DNA of 20,180 bases from an uncultured Muribaculaceae bacterium. Its GTDB lineage: Bacteria; Bacteroidota; Bacteroidia; Bacteroidales; Muribaculaceae. The notes beneath the pieces were generated by a model. The model saw only the letters and a list, made by a program, of their open reading frames with translations. It did no database searches and was not told the DNA's origin. Every line of letters starts with the position of its first letter. Within the stretch, counting starts at the first letter, position 1. Of this stretch, positions 7,091-13,641 are shown in pieces. The stretch is taken from positions 1 to 20,180 of the forward strand of contig CAJTYC010000043.1 of the NCBI GenBank assembly GCA_910584185.1. Direction: 5' to 3'. A program made the translations under genes and the position numbers.

Positions 7091-7562
7091 GTTTTAAAAT
7101 CTTATGTTCTATTAATTTGAGACAATCATCAATTGCTTTTTGTGTGATAAAACAAAGTTGATTGTTGGGCATTTCATAAATTAACTTTTGCAGGGCTTGC
7201 TCTTTTGTGTATATGCCGGTCATATATAAGTCAACCGTGCGGAACACTTTATCGTTAGCGACTCCACCCTCTATGATGTCATATTGTTGATATGTGTTAT
7301 TCCCCTGTCGGCAGCTGCATACAAAGTCGAGCCATTCCTCATCATAAGAGTCGAATATCTTAATCTTAAAATCAGAATTTGGCGAATACTCAAAGATATG
7401 GAGAATGGCATCAGCCCCAATCTTTAAAAAACGATCTGCATATTTCTCCGCTTGTTCGTAAAGTCTCGTGACATAGAAGCCTTTCCCGAAGTCAAGCGCA
7501 TCGCGCGAGTGTTCAATATCGGGGTGTTCAAAACGTTGGTCAGAGGTGTGATATACTAACAT
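7083..7562 (-). CDS. DUF3990 family protein, ADP-ribosyltransferase-like
   Basis: The 159-residue protein matches the DUF3990 pattern. LVYHTSD at the start supplies a conserved His (H5). DALDFGKGFYVTRLYEQAEKYA (21-42) is the G-x-GFY-T motif of ADP-ribosyltransferase-like folds. YDIIEGGVANDKVF (94-107) is a family block, and NNQLCFITQKAI (133-144) carries the Q-x-x-F-x-T third motif. By fold it should bind NAD and may modify a protein or nucleic acid. The target is unknown. The gene overlaps the upstream DUF3791 gene by 7 nt (ATGTTAG) and the downstream one by 8 nt. The arrangement resembles a toxin with small partner proteins, which is inference. Confidence 0.85.
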   Translation of the reverse strand: MLVYHTSDQRFEHPDIEHSRDALDFGKGFYVTRLYEQAEKYADRFLKIGADAILHIFEYSPNSDFKIKIFDSYDEEWLDFVCSCRQGNNTYQQYDIIEGGVANDKVFRTVDLYMTGIYTKEQALQKLIYEMPNNQLCFITQKAIDDCLKLIEHKILKHE

Positions 7563-7774
7563 AATGCGTATCCTTTCTTCCTCATGATATTTATTACATC
7601 TTCGGCTACATATTCGAGGCTGAATGTATGAAGCACATCGTAAGCAGATGCCAAATAGCCTTTAATCAGTCCGGCGGAATGTAGTTGCTTATATATCCAT
7701 GAACATGATTTGCCTGTCATAAGAGATAACGCTCCGATAACGCAAGTGACATAGTCAATCTGGTCTTGTGACAT
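7556..7774 (-). CDS. Small DUF3791 protein, proximal copy
   Basis: The 72-residue protein has the DUF3791 layout: IDYVTCVIGALSLMTGKSCSWIYKQLHSAGLIKGYL, then YDVLHTFSLEYVAEDVINIMRKKG. DUF3791 proteins are commonly found next to DUF3990 proteins and are likely helical binding partners. The ATG at 7774 comes one base after the stop codon of the SPFH-tail gene (TAA-C-ATG), and its end overlaps the DUF3990 start. It is therefore the central joint of a four-gene coupled operon. No DNA-binding motif is evident. Confidence 0.85.
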   Translation of the reverse strand: MSQDQIDYVTCVIGALSLMTGKSCSWIYKQLHSAGLIKGYLASAYDVLHTFSLEYVAEDVINIMRKKGYALC

Positions 7775-7775
7775 G

Positions 7776-8201
7776 TTATTCCTTAGGGGTGTTGATGAGT
7801 CTTGTTGATTCGAGTATCGGCAGGTTTGACTCTGTTGGTACGTAGATTACGGTCTTGTTGTTGAGGTCGCCTTGTTGACGCACCCAGAGATATTGTATGT
7901 AGGTCGGGGTGATGGAGCCGTTCTCTATGCGTATGGCCTCGGCTGCACCTTTGGCCCGTTCCACTTCGGCCTGGGCGTTCAGTTTCTCAGCCTCGAGATT
8001 GGCTTTGGCCTCCTCAATCTTGATCTTGCGGTTTTGCTCAGCCTTGGCAAACTCTGCCTTGCCTTCCATCTCTTGCGACCATACGTTATACCACGGACGC
8101 ACAAAGGCCATAGCCACTACAAAAATCACGATGCCGGCAATGCCCCACAGTATACCCTTGATTACTTTCGGTGTGATGTTGACGTTGTTGTTATTATACA
8201 T
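7776..8201 (-). CDS. Membrane-anchored prohibitin/SPFH-tail protein without an SPFH domain
   Basis: The 141-residue protein has an Asn-rich N-terminus and one membrane helix (VIKGILWGIAGIVIFVVAMAFV, about 13-34). A charged Ala/Glu-rich coiled coil follows (EFAKAEQNRKIKIEEAKANLEAEKLNAQAEVERAKGAAEAI, about 50-90), then the ITPTYIQYLWVRQQ motif and a short beta-rich end. The coiled coil and LTPEYIQYLW-like motif are those found at the C-terminus of prohibitin/HflC-type proteins, but the SPFH domain is missing. Similar short proteins occur across Bacteroidales, so this is probably not a truncation. It is the first gene of the operon with DUF3791/DUF3990 and has a clear promoter. Its role is unknown; assembly into membrane oligomers is plausible. 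Confidence 0.82.
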   Translation of the reverse strand: MYNNNNVNITPKVIKGILWGIAGIVIFVVAMAFVRPWYNVWSQEMEGKAEFAKAEQNRKIKIEEAKANLEAEKLNAQAEVERAKGAAEAIRIENGSITPTYIQYLWVRQQGDLNNKTVIYVPTESNLPILESTRLINTPKE

Positions 8202-8238
8202 AGTTGTCGGATTTAAAATGAATTGATTCTTTAGTATG

Positions 8239-8269
8239 CAAATTTAACAAAATATTTGCTTATTGCAAA
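8239..8269 (-). promoter_or_regulatory. Bacteroidetes-type promoter of the SPFH-tail/DUF3791/DUF3990 operon
   Basis: On the minus strand TTTG (8266-8269) is followed after 19 nt by TAAATTTG (8239-8246), matching the consensus. The leader is about 30 nt. No other such promoter was found inside the operon, supporting a single transcript for the four genes. Confidence 0.8.
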
Positions 8270-8301
8270 ATAGGAGGTGTCGGTCAGTTGAATTTATACA
8301 C

Positions 8302-9927
8302 TTAAAATTCAGGCATGTCAGTGCTGAATGAGTAATCTTTACCGTCGACAGGAAAGTGGAACTCTATCTTGTAAGCGTGCAGGTGCAACCTTTTGTGTGC
8401 GTGGCCTAAGTCCTTGCCATATAGGCGGTCGCCGGCTATGGGCATGCCAAGGCCGGACTCTGCTGCGGCATGTACACGAAGTTGGTGGGTGCGCCCGGTG
8501 AGCGGATGGAACTCCACGCGGCTTATGCCTTCTGTGGTGCCGATAAATTTGTAGTCGGTCATTGCCGTCTTCCCCTCTTTCAAGTCGACACGCTGGCGTG
8601 GCCTGTCAAGCCAATCGGGCGAGAGCGGTAATTCGATGCGTCCGCTTGCTGCCTTACCAAGTGCTTGCCAATCTCCCTCTAAGTCTGCGATATATGTCTT
8701 GTGTACCCTCCTGTTAGCAAAAAGTGATTGCAGCACCTTGTAGGCGGTTTTGCCAAACGAGGCGATCACCAATCCGGATGTGTCCTGATCCAGCCGGTGC
8801 ACTAATTTGACTTCGCGCTCCAAGCCATATCTGCGCTCAAGCCATTGCTGCAAAGATTCCGATTCCCCTTTGCCGGGCACGGAAAGCATGCCGCTTGGCT
8901 TCTCGGTGACGCAAAACCAGCGGTTCTCGTACAATATCTTAGGGCTGAATGTCTGCCCGTAATATTTCTCATAGTCCAGCGGTGGTGTAATATCAATGCC
9001 ACGGAGCATCCATTGCAATATAGGGAGGCACTTGCCCCGACAGGCCGGGTAATGCTCTCCGTGACGTCTCACTTCCCCCTCCTTGGGTTTGCCATGCCAA
9101 TATTCGGCAATGCTGATTGGTTTCCAACCATTGAGATAGGCTGCCTGGAGTAATTTGGGTGCGCAGCACTCTCCGGCACCGGATGGGGGAGTCTTAATTG
9201 GAGTGGCGGCAAATATTTCACCCACACTGCGCTCCTCACCCATGCCGTTCATTAACTTGAAGTTGTCGAAAAGCCATTGCTGCAACGCCTCAGAGTCGGC
9301 GCGCCTGTGCTCTTTCATCTCATCAAGAGAGTGCTTCGCCTCGTTGAGTTTGCCTTGTAAGGGGGTAAGCGAGTCAACGGTGCGTTGCTTGAGCCTGCGT
9401 ATCTCCGCTTTCTCAAACTGGCTCTGGCGTATCATATCGGCCAATTCCTCTTCGTTTGCCTCGCCGGAGCTGCGCCGTGCCGCACGTTTTGCCTTGGATT
9501 CTCGGCATTCCTTACGATAAGCCTCAATCTTCTCTTCCCTCTCTTTGGCAAGGGTGGTATACTCATTTAGCAAAGGGTTGTATATTGCACTTTTGAATTG
9601 TGCTATCTCCACATTCTGTAGTGATATGTCAGCCTCATGAGTCTTGAAGTATCCATCGGGTTGAAGGTAGTCGAACACCGGGCCTACAAAACCCTCGTGG
9701 TAAAATCCGCCATCGCCAATCTGCCCCGAAAAGGCATAGAGTGTGTGCATATCTCCTTGCGAGTCAGTGGCAATAAGCACCCCGAGCATCTTGCCGGCAT
9801 CCAGTTCAGCGACGAAGTTGATGTCGGCAGGGCTATCACTTGCGCGAAGCCCCTCAATCATGCGCATCAACCGGTCAAAAGCCTCAACGCAAAGCGAATC
9901 AGGAGTATAGTCAAACGGATTGTTCAT
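8302..9927 (-). CDS. RluA-family RNA pseudouridine synthase with a long N-terminal extension
   Basis: The 541-residue protein ends in an RluA catalytic domain (about 330-541). HRLDQDTSG (377-385) carries the catalytic Asp382; KPSGMLSVPGKG and HPLTGRTHQLRVH are further family motifs. It should isomerise uridine in rRNA or tRNA. The first 330 residues are an extension known from Bacteroidetes homologues. It contains a compact N-terminal block (FDYTPDSLCVEAF to PDGYF, 5-93), a charged coiled coil (about 115-215) and a Cys-containing block (GAGECCAPKLLQAAY; HYPACRGKCLP). The frame extends to a TTG at 9978, but the ATG at 9927 is preferred because it is an ATG, does not overlap the upstream SNF2 gene and fits homologue starts. 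It lies 22 nt after the SNF2 gene, probably co-transcribed. Confidence 0.9.
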   Translation of the reverse strand: MNNPFDYTPDSLCVEAFDRLMRMIEGLRASDSPADINFVAELDAGKMLGVLIATDSQGDMHTLYAFSGQIGDGGFYHEGFVGPVFDYLQPDGYFKTHEADISLQNVEIAQFKSAIYNPLLNEYTTLAKEREEKIEAYRKECRESKAKRAARRSSGEANEEELADMIRQSQFEKAEIRRLKQRTVDSLTPLQGKLNEAKHSLDEMKEHRRADSEALQQWLFDNFKLMNGMGEERSVGEIFAATPIKTPPSGAGECCAPKLLQAAYLNGWKPISIAEYWHGKPKEGEVRRHGEHYPACRGKCLPILQWMLRGIDITPPLDYEKYYGQTFSPKILYENRWFCVTEKPSGMLSVPGKGESESLQQWLERRYGLEREVKLVHRLDQDTSGLVIASFGKTAYKVLQSLFANRRVHKTYIADLEGDWQALGKAASGRIELPLSPDWLDRPRQRVDLKEGKTAMTDYKFIGTTEGISRVEFHPLTGRTHQLRVHAAAESGLGMPIAGDRLYGKDLGHAHKRLHLHAYKIEFHFPVDGKDYSFSTDMPEF

Positions 9928-9949
9928 AACTGCATCAGACTCTAAGGTA

Positions 9950-12514
9950 TCATTTAAGCAGAGACGAGAGAGCAGCAAAGAGATTAGTCACCGTGCTCTT
10001 ATCCGGCACAGGGATATTGAGTGTAGCCTTGCCGGTGTCGGGGTCCTCCTTTACCAAGGCATCCGCGAGCTTGGATGCACCTTCCGGTTCCTTGAGTATG
10101 TTGGCGAGTGTTCCAATGAAACCCATGCCTTCGCGCACCAAGTCTCGCACTTCTTCTTTGGTTTTGCTATCCGTTTGTGTTTCGCCCTTATGCGTAACGG
10201 TTCTATCAATATTATCCTCACCAACTTTATCCTCGCCAGTATTATCCTCGCCAGTATTATCCCCGCCAGTATTATCCTCGCCAGTTTTATTCGCGTCAGC
10301 TTTGTTTTCGTCAGCTTTGTTTTCGTCAAAGTTAGTTTCTTCGATGGGGTTGACTACCGCTGGCAAAGTCTCTTCTTCTTCATCAGAGAGCGCACCCTCC
10401 ACCATATCGACAATCTTACCGAACTTGTTGCCCTCTATAAATACTGCATCCTCGCCGCCGTCGAGTATGCCTGCTGCCATATTGGACTTGAATTTCAAGG
10501 TGGATAGCATACGCTGCTCTATGGTGTCGCGTGCCACCATATTGATTATCTGCACGGGGTTCTTCTGTCCGAGCCTGTATATACGGGCAATGCGCTGTTC
10601 GAGCACCGCCGGATTCCATGGCAGGTCGATGTTGATTACGAGCGACGCTGTCTGAAGATTAAGGCCTGTGGCTCCGGCATCGGTAGAAAGAAATATACGG
10701 CATTCGGGGTCATCACGGAATCTGTCAATCAAGTCTTTGCGCTTGATTGAGGGTACACCTCCGTGCAGAAAACAAAAGTCGAGACCCTCCTTTTCAAGTT
10801 CTTGGGCCAGTATGCGCAACATACGTTCCCATTGGCTAAAAATCACAACCTTGCCCTCCGGTGATTCGAGCATATTGCTGACTATTTCTTTTACTTCGTC
10901 AATCTTGGTGTCGTGGCGAGTCTTTTGGTCAAGTATAAATGTGCTGTCGCACACCATTCGCATCATGGATAATAAGAGCAATAACCGCTTGCGGTCGGCC
11001 TCGCTGAGAAACTTGAAGCGATGCCATTTGTCGATGAGGATGGAGACTTGAAATTTGTATTCGTCATGTATTGCCTGTTGTTCCTTGGTCATCGGCACGA
11101 ACATGTTGGTGTCGGTGCGCGCTGGCATCTGTATCTTCACATCTGCCTTGCGCCGGCGTATCAGACACCCTTTTAGTTTTTCAGACACCTCATGCAGATT
11201 TTTGTAGCCAATCAGTTTCCCCGATTCGTCATACATGGTGGTGGAGTCCACAAACTCATATAATGGACCGAGCTTGAATTGGTCCACAAACTGCACCACG
11301 GAGTAGAGTTCGTTGAGCTTGTTCTCGAGCGGTGTGCCTGAAAGTGCCATGACATATTCGGAGCTGAGTTTGCGGAGCTGCTTCCCCATCTGGGTGTCCC
11401 AATTCTTGAGACGTTGCAGCTCGTCAAATATCAGCATGTCGGCAGACGGTATGTAGCCGGCCTTGACATTGTTGGTAGCTGCATGAAACGAGCATATCTT
11501 GTAGAAGAAATTCGGGTCTTCAAACTGACTCTTGCGTTTGAGCAAGTCCCCCTCCACCACGAGCACCGATGAGTCGGTGAAACGTTTTATCTCGGCGAGC
11601 CACTGATATTTAAGCGATGTGGGGCATATGATTATCACCGATTGCACAAAACCCTCGCGCTTCAGCAATTCGGCTGTGGCAATGGCTTGTACGGTCTTGC
11701 CGAGACCCATCTCGTCAGCATTGATGGTGCGTCCGCCGGCAAATGCGAATTTTACACCCTCTATCTGATATGGATGCAATTTGGTCTTAATCAGGGCGCT
11801 GAAGTCAGAATCTGCATATTTATGCTCGAGCAATTCGCGACGGTGTTTGTTGTCGCGTGCCGAGATAATAAGGTTAAGTGCATCCTCTTCCCATATAAAT
11901 TCGGGGTCTATCTGCTTGACTTCCTTGATTAGAGAGGAGGGGGCGCAGTCAAACTGACGCAGATAACCCTCTGCATCAAATAGCTGCTGGGATATCGCTT
12001 GCACCTTATCGTTTTCATATGTGCCTAAACGGAGACGTATGCGCTTGCCGGCGGTGTAATCTACAATTACCGACGAATGTTCCGGTTCGTATGGTCTGAT
12101 ACGTGCATATTTCCCGTTCTTATAGTTTTTTACAGCCTCGATATGCTTGCAGGTGCCGAGCCGGTTTGTGCGGAAATCCATACAGTTGCAACGGTTGAAC
12201 TTCGAATTGTTACCAAAGTATTCAACCTGATAAATATTGCCCGACTTAGGGTTGCGCACCTCAAAGTGGGTGTTGTCGTCGTAGTGTCTCACGACACCCA
12301 TCGGTTCGGTGGCGGCAGCCTGGCGGCGCAGAGAGCGTTGCCAATCCTCCAGACTCATATCCGCCGGCTTATGCACCGGGCTAATCTTCGGCAGCTTCGC
12401 AGCCTTCGTCTTCTTGGCAGCCTTCGCTGATTTGGAGGTCTTTGGTGATTTTAAGGATTTGCTTGTTATGTTGGGGGAGGAAATATGTTCCGAATGTGTA
12501 TTTCTTTTTGCCAT
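9950..12514 (-). CDS. SWIM-domain SNF2-family helicase-like ATPase
   Basis: The 854-residue protein begins with a Lys/Ser/Ala-rich histone-H1-like stretch (about 8-45). A SWIM zinc finger follows (C109, C111, C122, H124, spacing CxC-x10-CxH). The SNF2 motor comes next: DEMGLGKT (267-274, Walker A), the DELQ box (364-367), LSGTPLENKLNELY, then the C-terminal RecA lobe with VVIFSQWERM, FLHGGV, FLSTDAGATGLNLQTAS and QRIARIYRLGQ. The acidic C-terminal tail holds a five-residue repeat. Such proteins translocate on DNA to remodel nucleoprotein complexes or transcription complexes. The exact role here is unknown. The frame extends upstream to 12817, but the ATG at 12514 is chosen. The extra residues would overlap the divergent four-helix gene and look like noise. 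RluA follows directly. Confidence 0.93.
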   Translation of the reverse strand: MAKRNTHSEHISSPNITSKSLKSPKTSKSAKAAKKTKAAKLPKISPVHKPADMSLEDWQRSLRRQAAATEPMGVVRHYDDNTHFEVRNPKSGNIYQVEYFGNNSKFNRCNCMDFRTNRLGTCKHIEAVKNYKNGKYARIRPYEPEHSSVIVDYTAGKRIRLRLGTYENDKVQAISQQLFDAEGYLRQFDCAPSSLIKEVKQIDPEFIWEEDALNLIISARDNKHRRELLEHKYADSDFSALIKTKLHPYQIEGVKFAFAGGRTINADEMGLGKTVQAIATAELLKREGFVQSVIIICPTSLKYQWLAEIKRFTDSSVLVVEGDLLKRKSQFEDPNFFYKICSFHAATNNVKAGYIPSADMLIFDELQRLKNWDTQMGKQLRKLSSEYVMALSGTPLENKLNELYSVVQFVDQFKLGPLYEFVDSTTMYDESGKLIGYKNLHEVSEKLKGCLIRRRKADVKIQMPARTDTNMFVPMTKEQQAIHDEYKFQVSILIDKWHRFKFLSEADRKRLLLLLSMMRMVCDSTFILDQKTRHDTKIDEVKEIVSNMLESPEGKVVIFSQWERMLRILAQELEKEGLDFCFLHGGVPSIKRKDLIDRFRDDPECRIFLSTDAGATGLNLQTASLVINIDLPWNPAVLEQRIARIYRLGQKNPVQIINMVARDTIEQRMLSTLKFKSNMAAGILDGGEDAVFIEGNKFGKIVDMVEGALSDEEEETLPAVVNPIEETNFDENKADENKADANKTGEDNTGGDNTGEDNTGEDKVGEDNIDRTVTHKGETQTDSKTKEEVRDLVREGMGFIGTLANILKEPEGASKLADALVKEDPDTGKATLNIPVPDKSTVTNLFAALSSLLK
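10211..10330 (-). repeat. 15-bp minisatellite in the SNF2 acidic tail
   Basis: Eight in-frame 15-nt units (ATTATCCTCGCCAGT and variants on the plus strand) encode five-residue repeats such as TGEDN and NKADE. The first five units are nearly identical; the last three have diverged. The period is a multiple of three, so copy-number change would lengthen or shorten the tail without a frameshift. Confidence 0.85.
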
Positions 12515-12622
12515 CGAACTTTGTGGGTTAGATTTTATGAATATATTGTATGTCTTCAAAACATTAGATAGTAAAATTAGCAAAAAAATATGTAAAAGTC
12601 GTACATGGTAAGTTCTTTTTTG

Positions 12623-12630
12623 TATTTTTG
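12623..12630 (+). promoter_or_regulatory. -7 promoter box of the four-helix-bundle gene
   Basis: TATTTTTG matches TAnnTTTG, placed about 25 nt before the ATG at 12656. No TTTG lies at the proper upstream spacing, so only the -7 element is supported. The 141 nt between this gene and the divergent SNF2 start contain no other clear signal. Confidence 0.5.
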
Positions 12631-12655
12631 TGATTATTACCAAAAACAAGAGCGT

Positions 12656-13282
12656 ATGGAAACATTTCTTCCCAAAGCCGGTGGCTATCGTAAACTTGTA
12701 GTTTATCAGCTTGCAGAGGCTATATGTGATTTGAGTGTTATATTCGTGAAGAAATATATACGCAAAACAAGTCGTACCACCGACCAAATGGAACAGGCAT
12801 CCCGTTCGGGCAAACAAAACATAGCTGAGGGGAGTGCCGCATCGGCAACTTCTAAGGAAACAGAAATTAAGTTAACTAATGTAGCATTAGCTTCATTAGA
12901 AGAATTGTTGCTTGATTATGAGGATTATTTGAGACAGCATCAACTGAAAAAATGGGAAAAGGATTCACCTCGTGTTCTAAAAATGCGGGAATATCTAAAA
13001 TCAGAAAGATTTAAGCAGGCTCCTACAGAATTTGCCTTAAAATATGATGCAGAGGAATACTGTAACTTGATGGTTACACTCATCAATCAAACAACGTACA
13101 TGCTTAGAAGATTGATTGAGAGGCAGCAACAGCAGTTCCTTGAGAATGGTGGAATAAAAGAGAGAATGTATCGCGCCCGTTTAGACTATAGAAATAGTCA
13201 GACAGGTCAGACAGGTCAGACAGGTCAGACAGGTCAGACAGGTCAGACAAGTCAGACTGGTCCGACAAGTCAGACAACCTAA
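12656..13282 (+). CDS. Four-helix-bundle (23S intervening-sequence-like) protein with suffix domain and repeat tail
   Basis: The 208-residue protein contains the four-helix-bundle fold found in 23S rRNA intervening-sequence proteins (LVVYQLAEAICDLSVIFVKKYI; QMEQASRSGKQNIAEGSAA; SLEELLLDYEDYLRQH). A Bacteroidetes-type suffix region follows (about 100-180), with the Cys/Asn block EEYCNLMVTLINQTTYMLRRL. The last 29 or so residues are nine Q-T tripeptide repeats (GQT/SQT). The frame opens at 12605, but the ATG at 12656 is used. Family proteins begin near METFLPKAGGYRKL, and the -7 box lies between the two candidates. Function of this family is unknown; an RNA- or nucleic-acid-binding role is only suggested. 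The gene diverges from SNF2 and converges on the remnant at 13296. Confidence 0.87.
   Translation: METFLPKAGGYRKLVVYQLAEAICDLSVIFVKKYIRKTSRTTDQMEQASRSGKQNIAEGSAASATSKETEIKLTNVALASLEELLLDYEDYLRQHQLKKWEKDSPRVLKMREYLKSERFKQAPTEFALKYDAEEYCNLMVTLINQTTYMLRRLIERQQQQFLENGGIKERMYRARLDYRNSQTGQTGQTGQTGQTGQTSQTGPTSQTT
13196..13276 (+). repeat. 9-bp tandem repeat encoding the Q-T tail
   Basis: Nine in-frame copies of GGTCAGACA or a close variant. The five units at 13205-13249 are identical; the outer units vary at one or two bases. The 9-nt period keeps the frame if copies are gained or lost. Confidence 0.92.
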
Positions 13283-13295
13283 ATATCTAAGGCAG

Positions 13296-13574
13296 TTACT
13301 CCACAAGTTCGGAGAAAAGGCGGTCGAACTCGTTGTCGAGGTCGGTGCAGAGGCCGGGGTGGGGGCGCGATGTGGCTATCGAGGCGCTTCGCACAGCGGT
13401 GAGCCAGCGGAAGCGCTCGTGTGTCTCGAATGCCGCTATCGGACTCACTGACCTGCCATCGGCAAGCGCAGGGAGCGACCCTCCCTCTCTCAGAGGGGTG
13501 ATATAGTGGGTCACAGACACGCGTCGCAAGTCGATGGCTCCGGAGTTGTTATTGTAGATATCTTTCTCTTCCAT
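13296..13574 (-). pseudogene. Deletion-fusion remnant of a HipA-like kinase gene and a DUF3037 gene
   Basis: The 92-codon frame has two unrelated halves. Residues 14-38 (IDLRRVSVTHYITPLREGGS then LPALA) match the N-terminus of HipA-family kinases, which normally continue into a K-F-R-G ATP-binding segment; that segment is absent. Residues 45-92 (PIAAFETHERFRWLTAVRSA, then SRPHPGLC and DLDNEFDRLFSELV) match the extreme C-terminus of DUF3037 proteins. HipA-like kinase and DUF3037 genes are often adjacent in that order. One deletion of roughly two gene lengths, with a junction near 13443-13460, would create this frame. The frame is open and could make a peptide, but neither original function can survive. 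It is recognised from memory of family sequences, not a search. Confidence 0.7.
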
Positions 13575-13583
13575 GTTAAGATG

Positions 13584-13616
13584 TAATAAAGAGGGTGTAT
13601 AGTACCCTCTTTATTA
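13584..13616 (-). terminator. Hairpin terminator after the nitroreductase gene
   Basis: TAATAAAGAGGGT (13584-13596) pairs with ACCCTCTTTATTA (13604-13616) around a 7-nt loop, a perfect 13-bp stem. It lies 26 nt beyond the nitroreductase stop and 10 nt upstream of the remnant ORF. It can act in either direction. Confidence 0.75.
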
Positions 13617-13641
13617 ACCCTGATTTGCATGTTAATGTTTT

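Noticed and set aside
9993..10655. A 220-codon plus-strand frame rich in Ser/Pro/Val repeats
   Set aside because: Antisense translation of the SNF2 minisatellite and helicase region.
12515..12817. Upstream extension of the SNF2 gene by 101 codons
   Set aside because: Overlaps the divergent four-helix gene and its promoter box; the residues are hydrophobic noise unlike the family.
13196..13276. Tandem repeats considered as a CRISPR array
   Set aside because: Units are 9 bp, directly abutting with no spacers, and in frame inside a coding gene.
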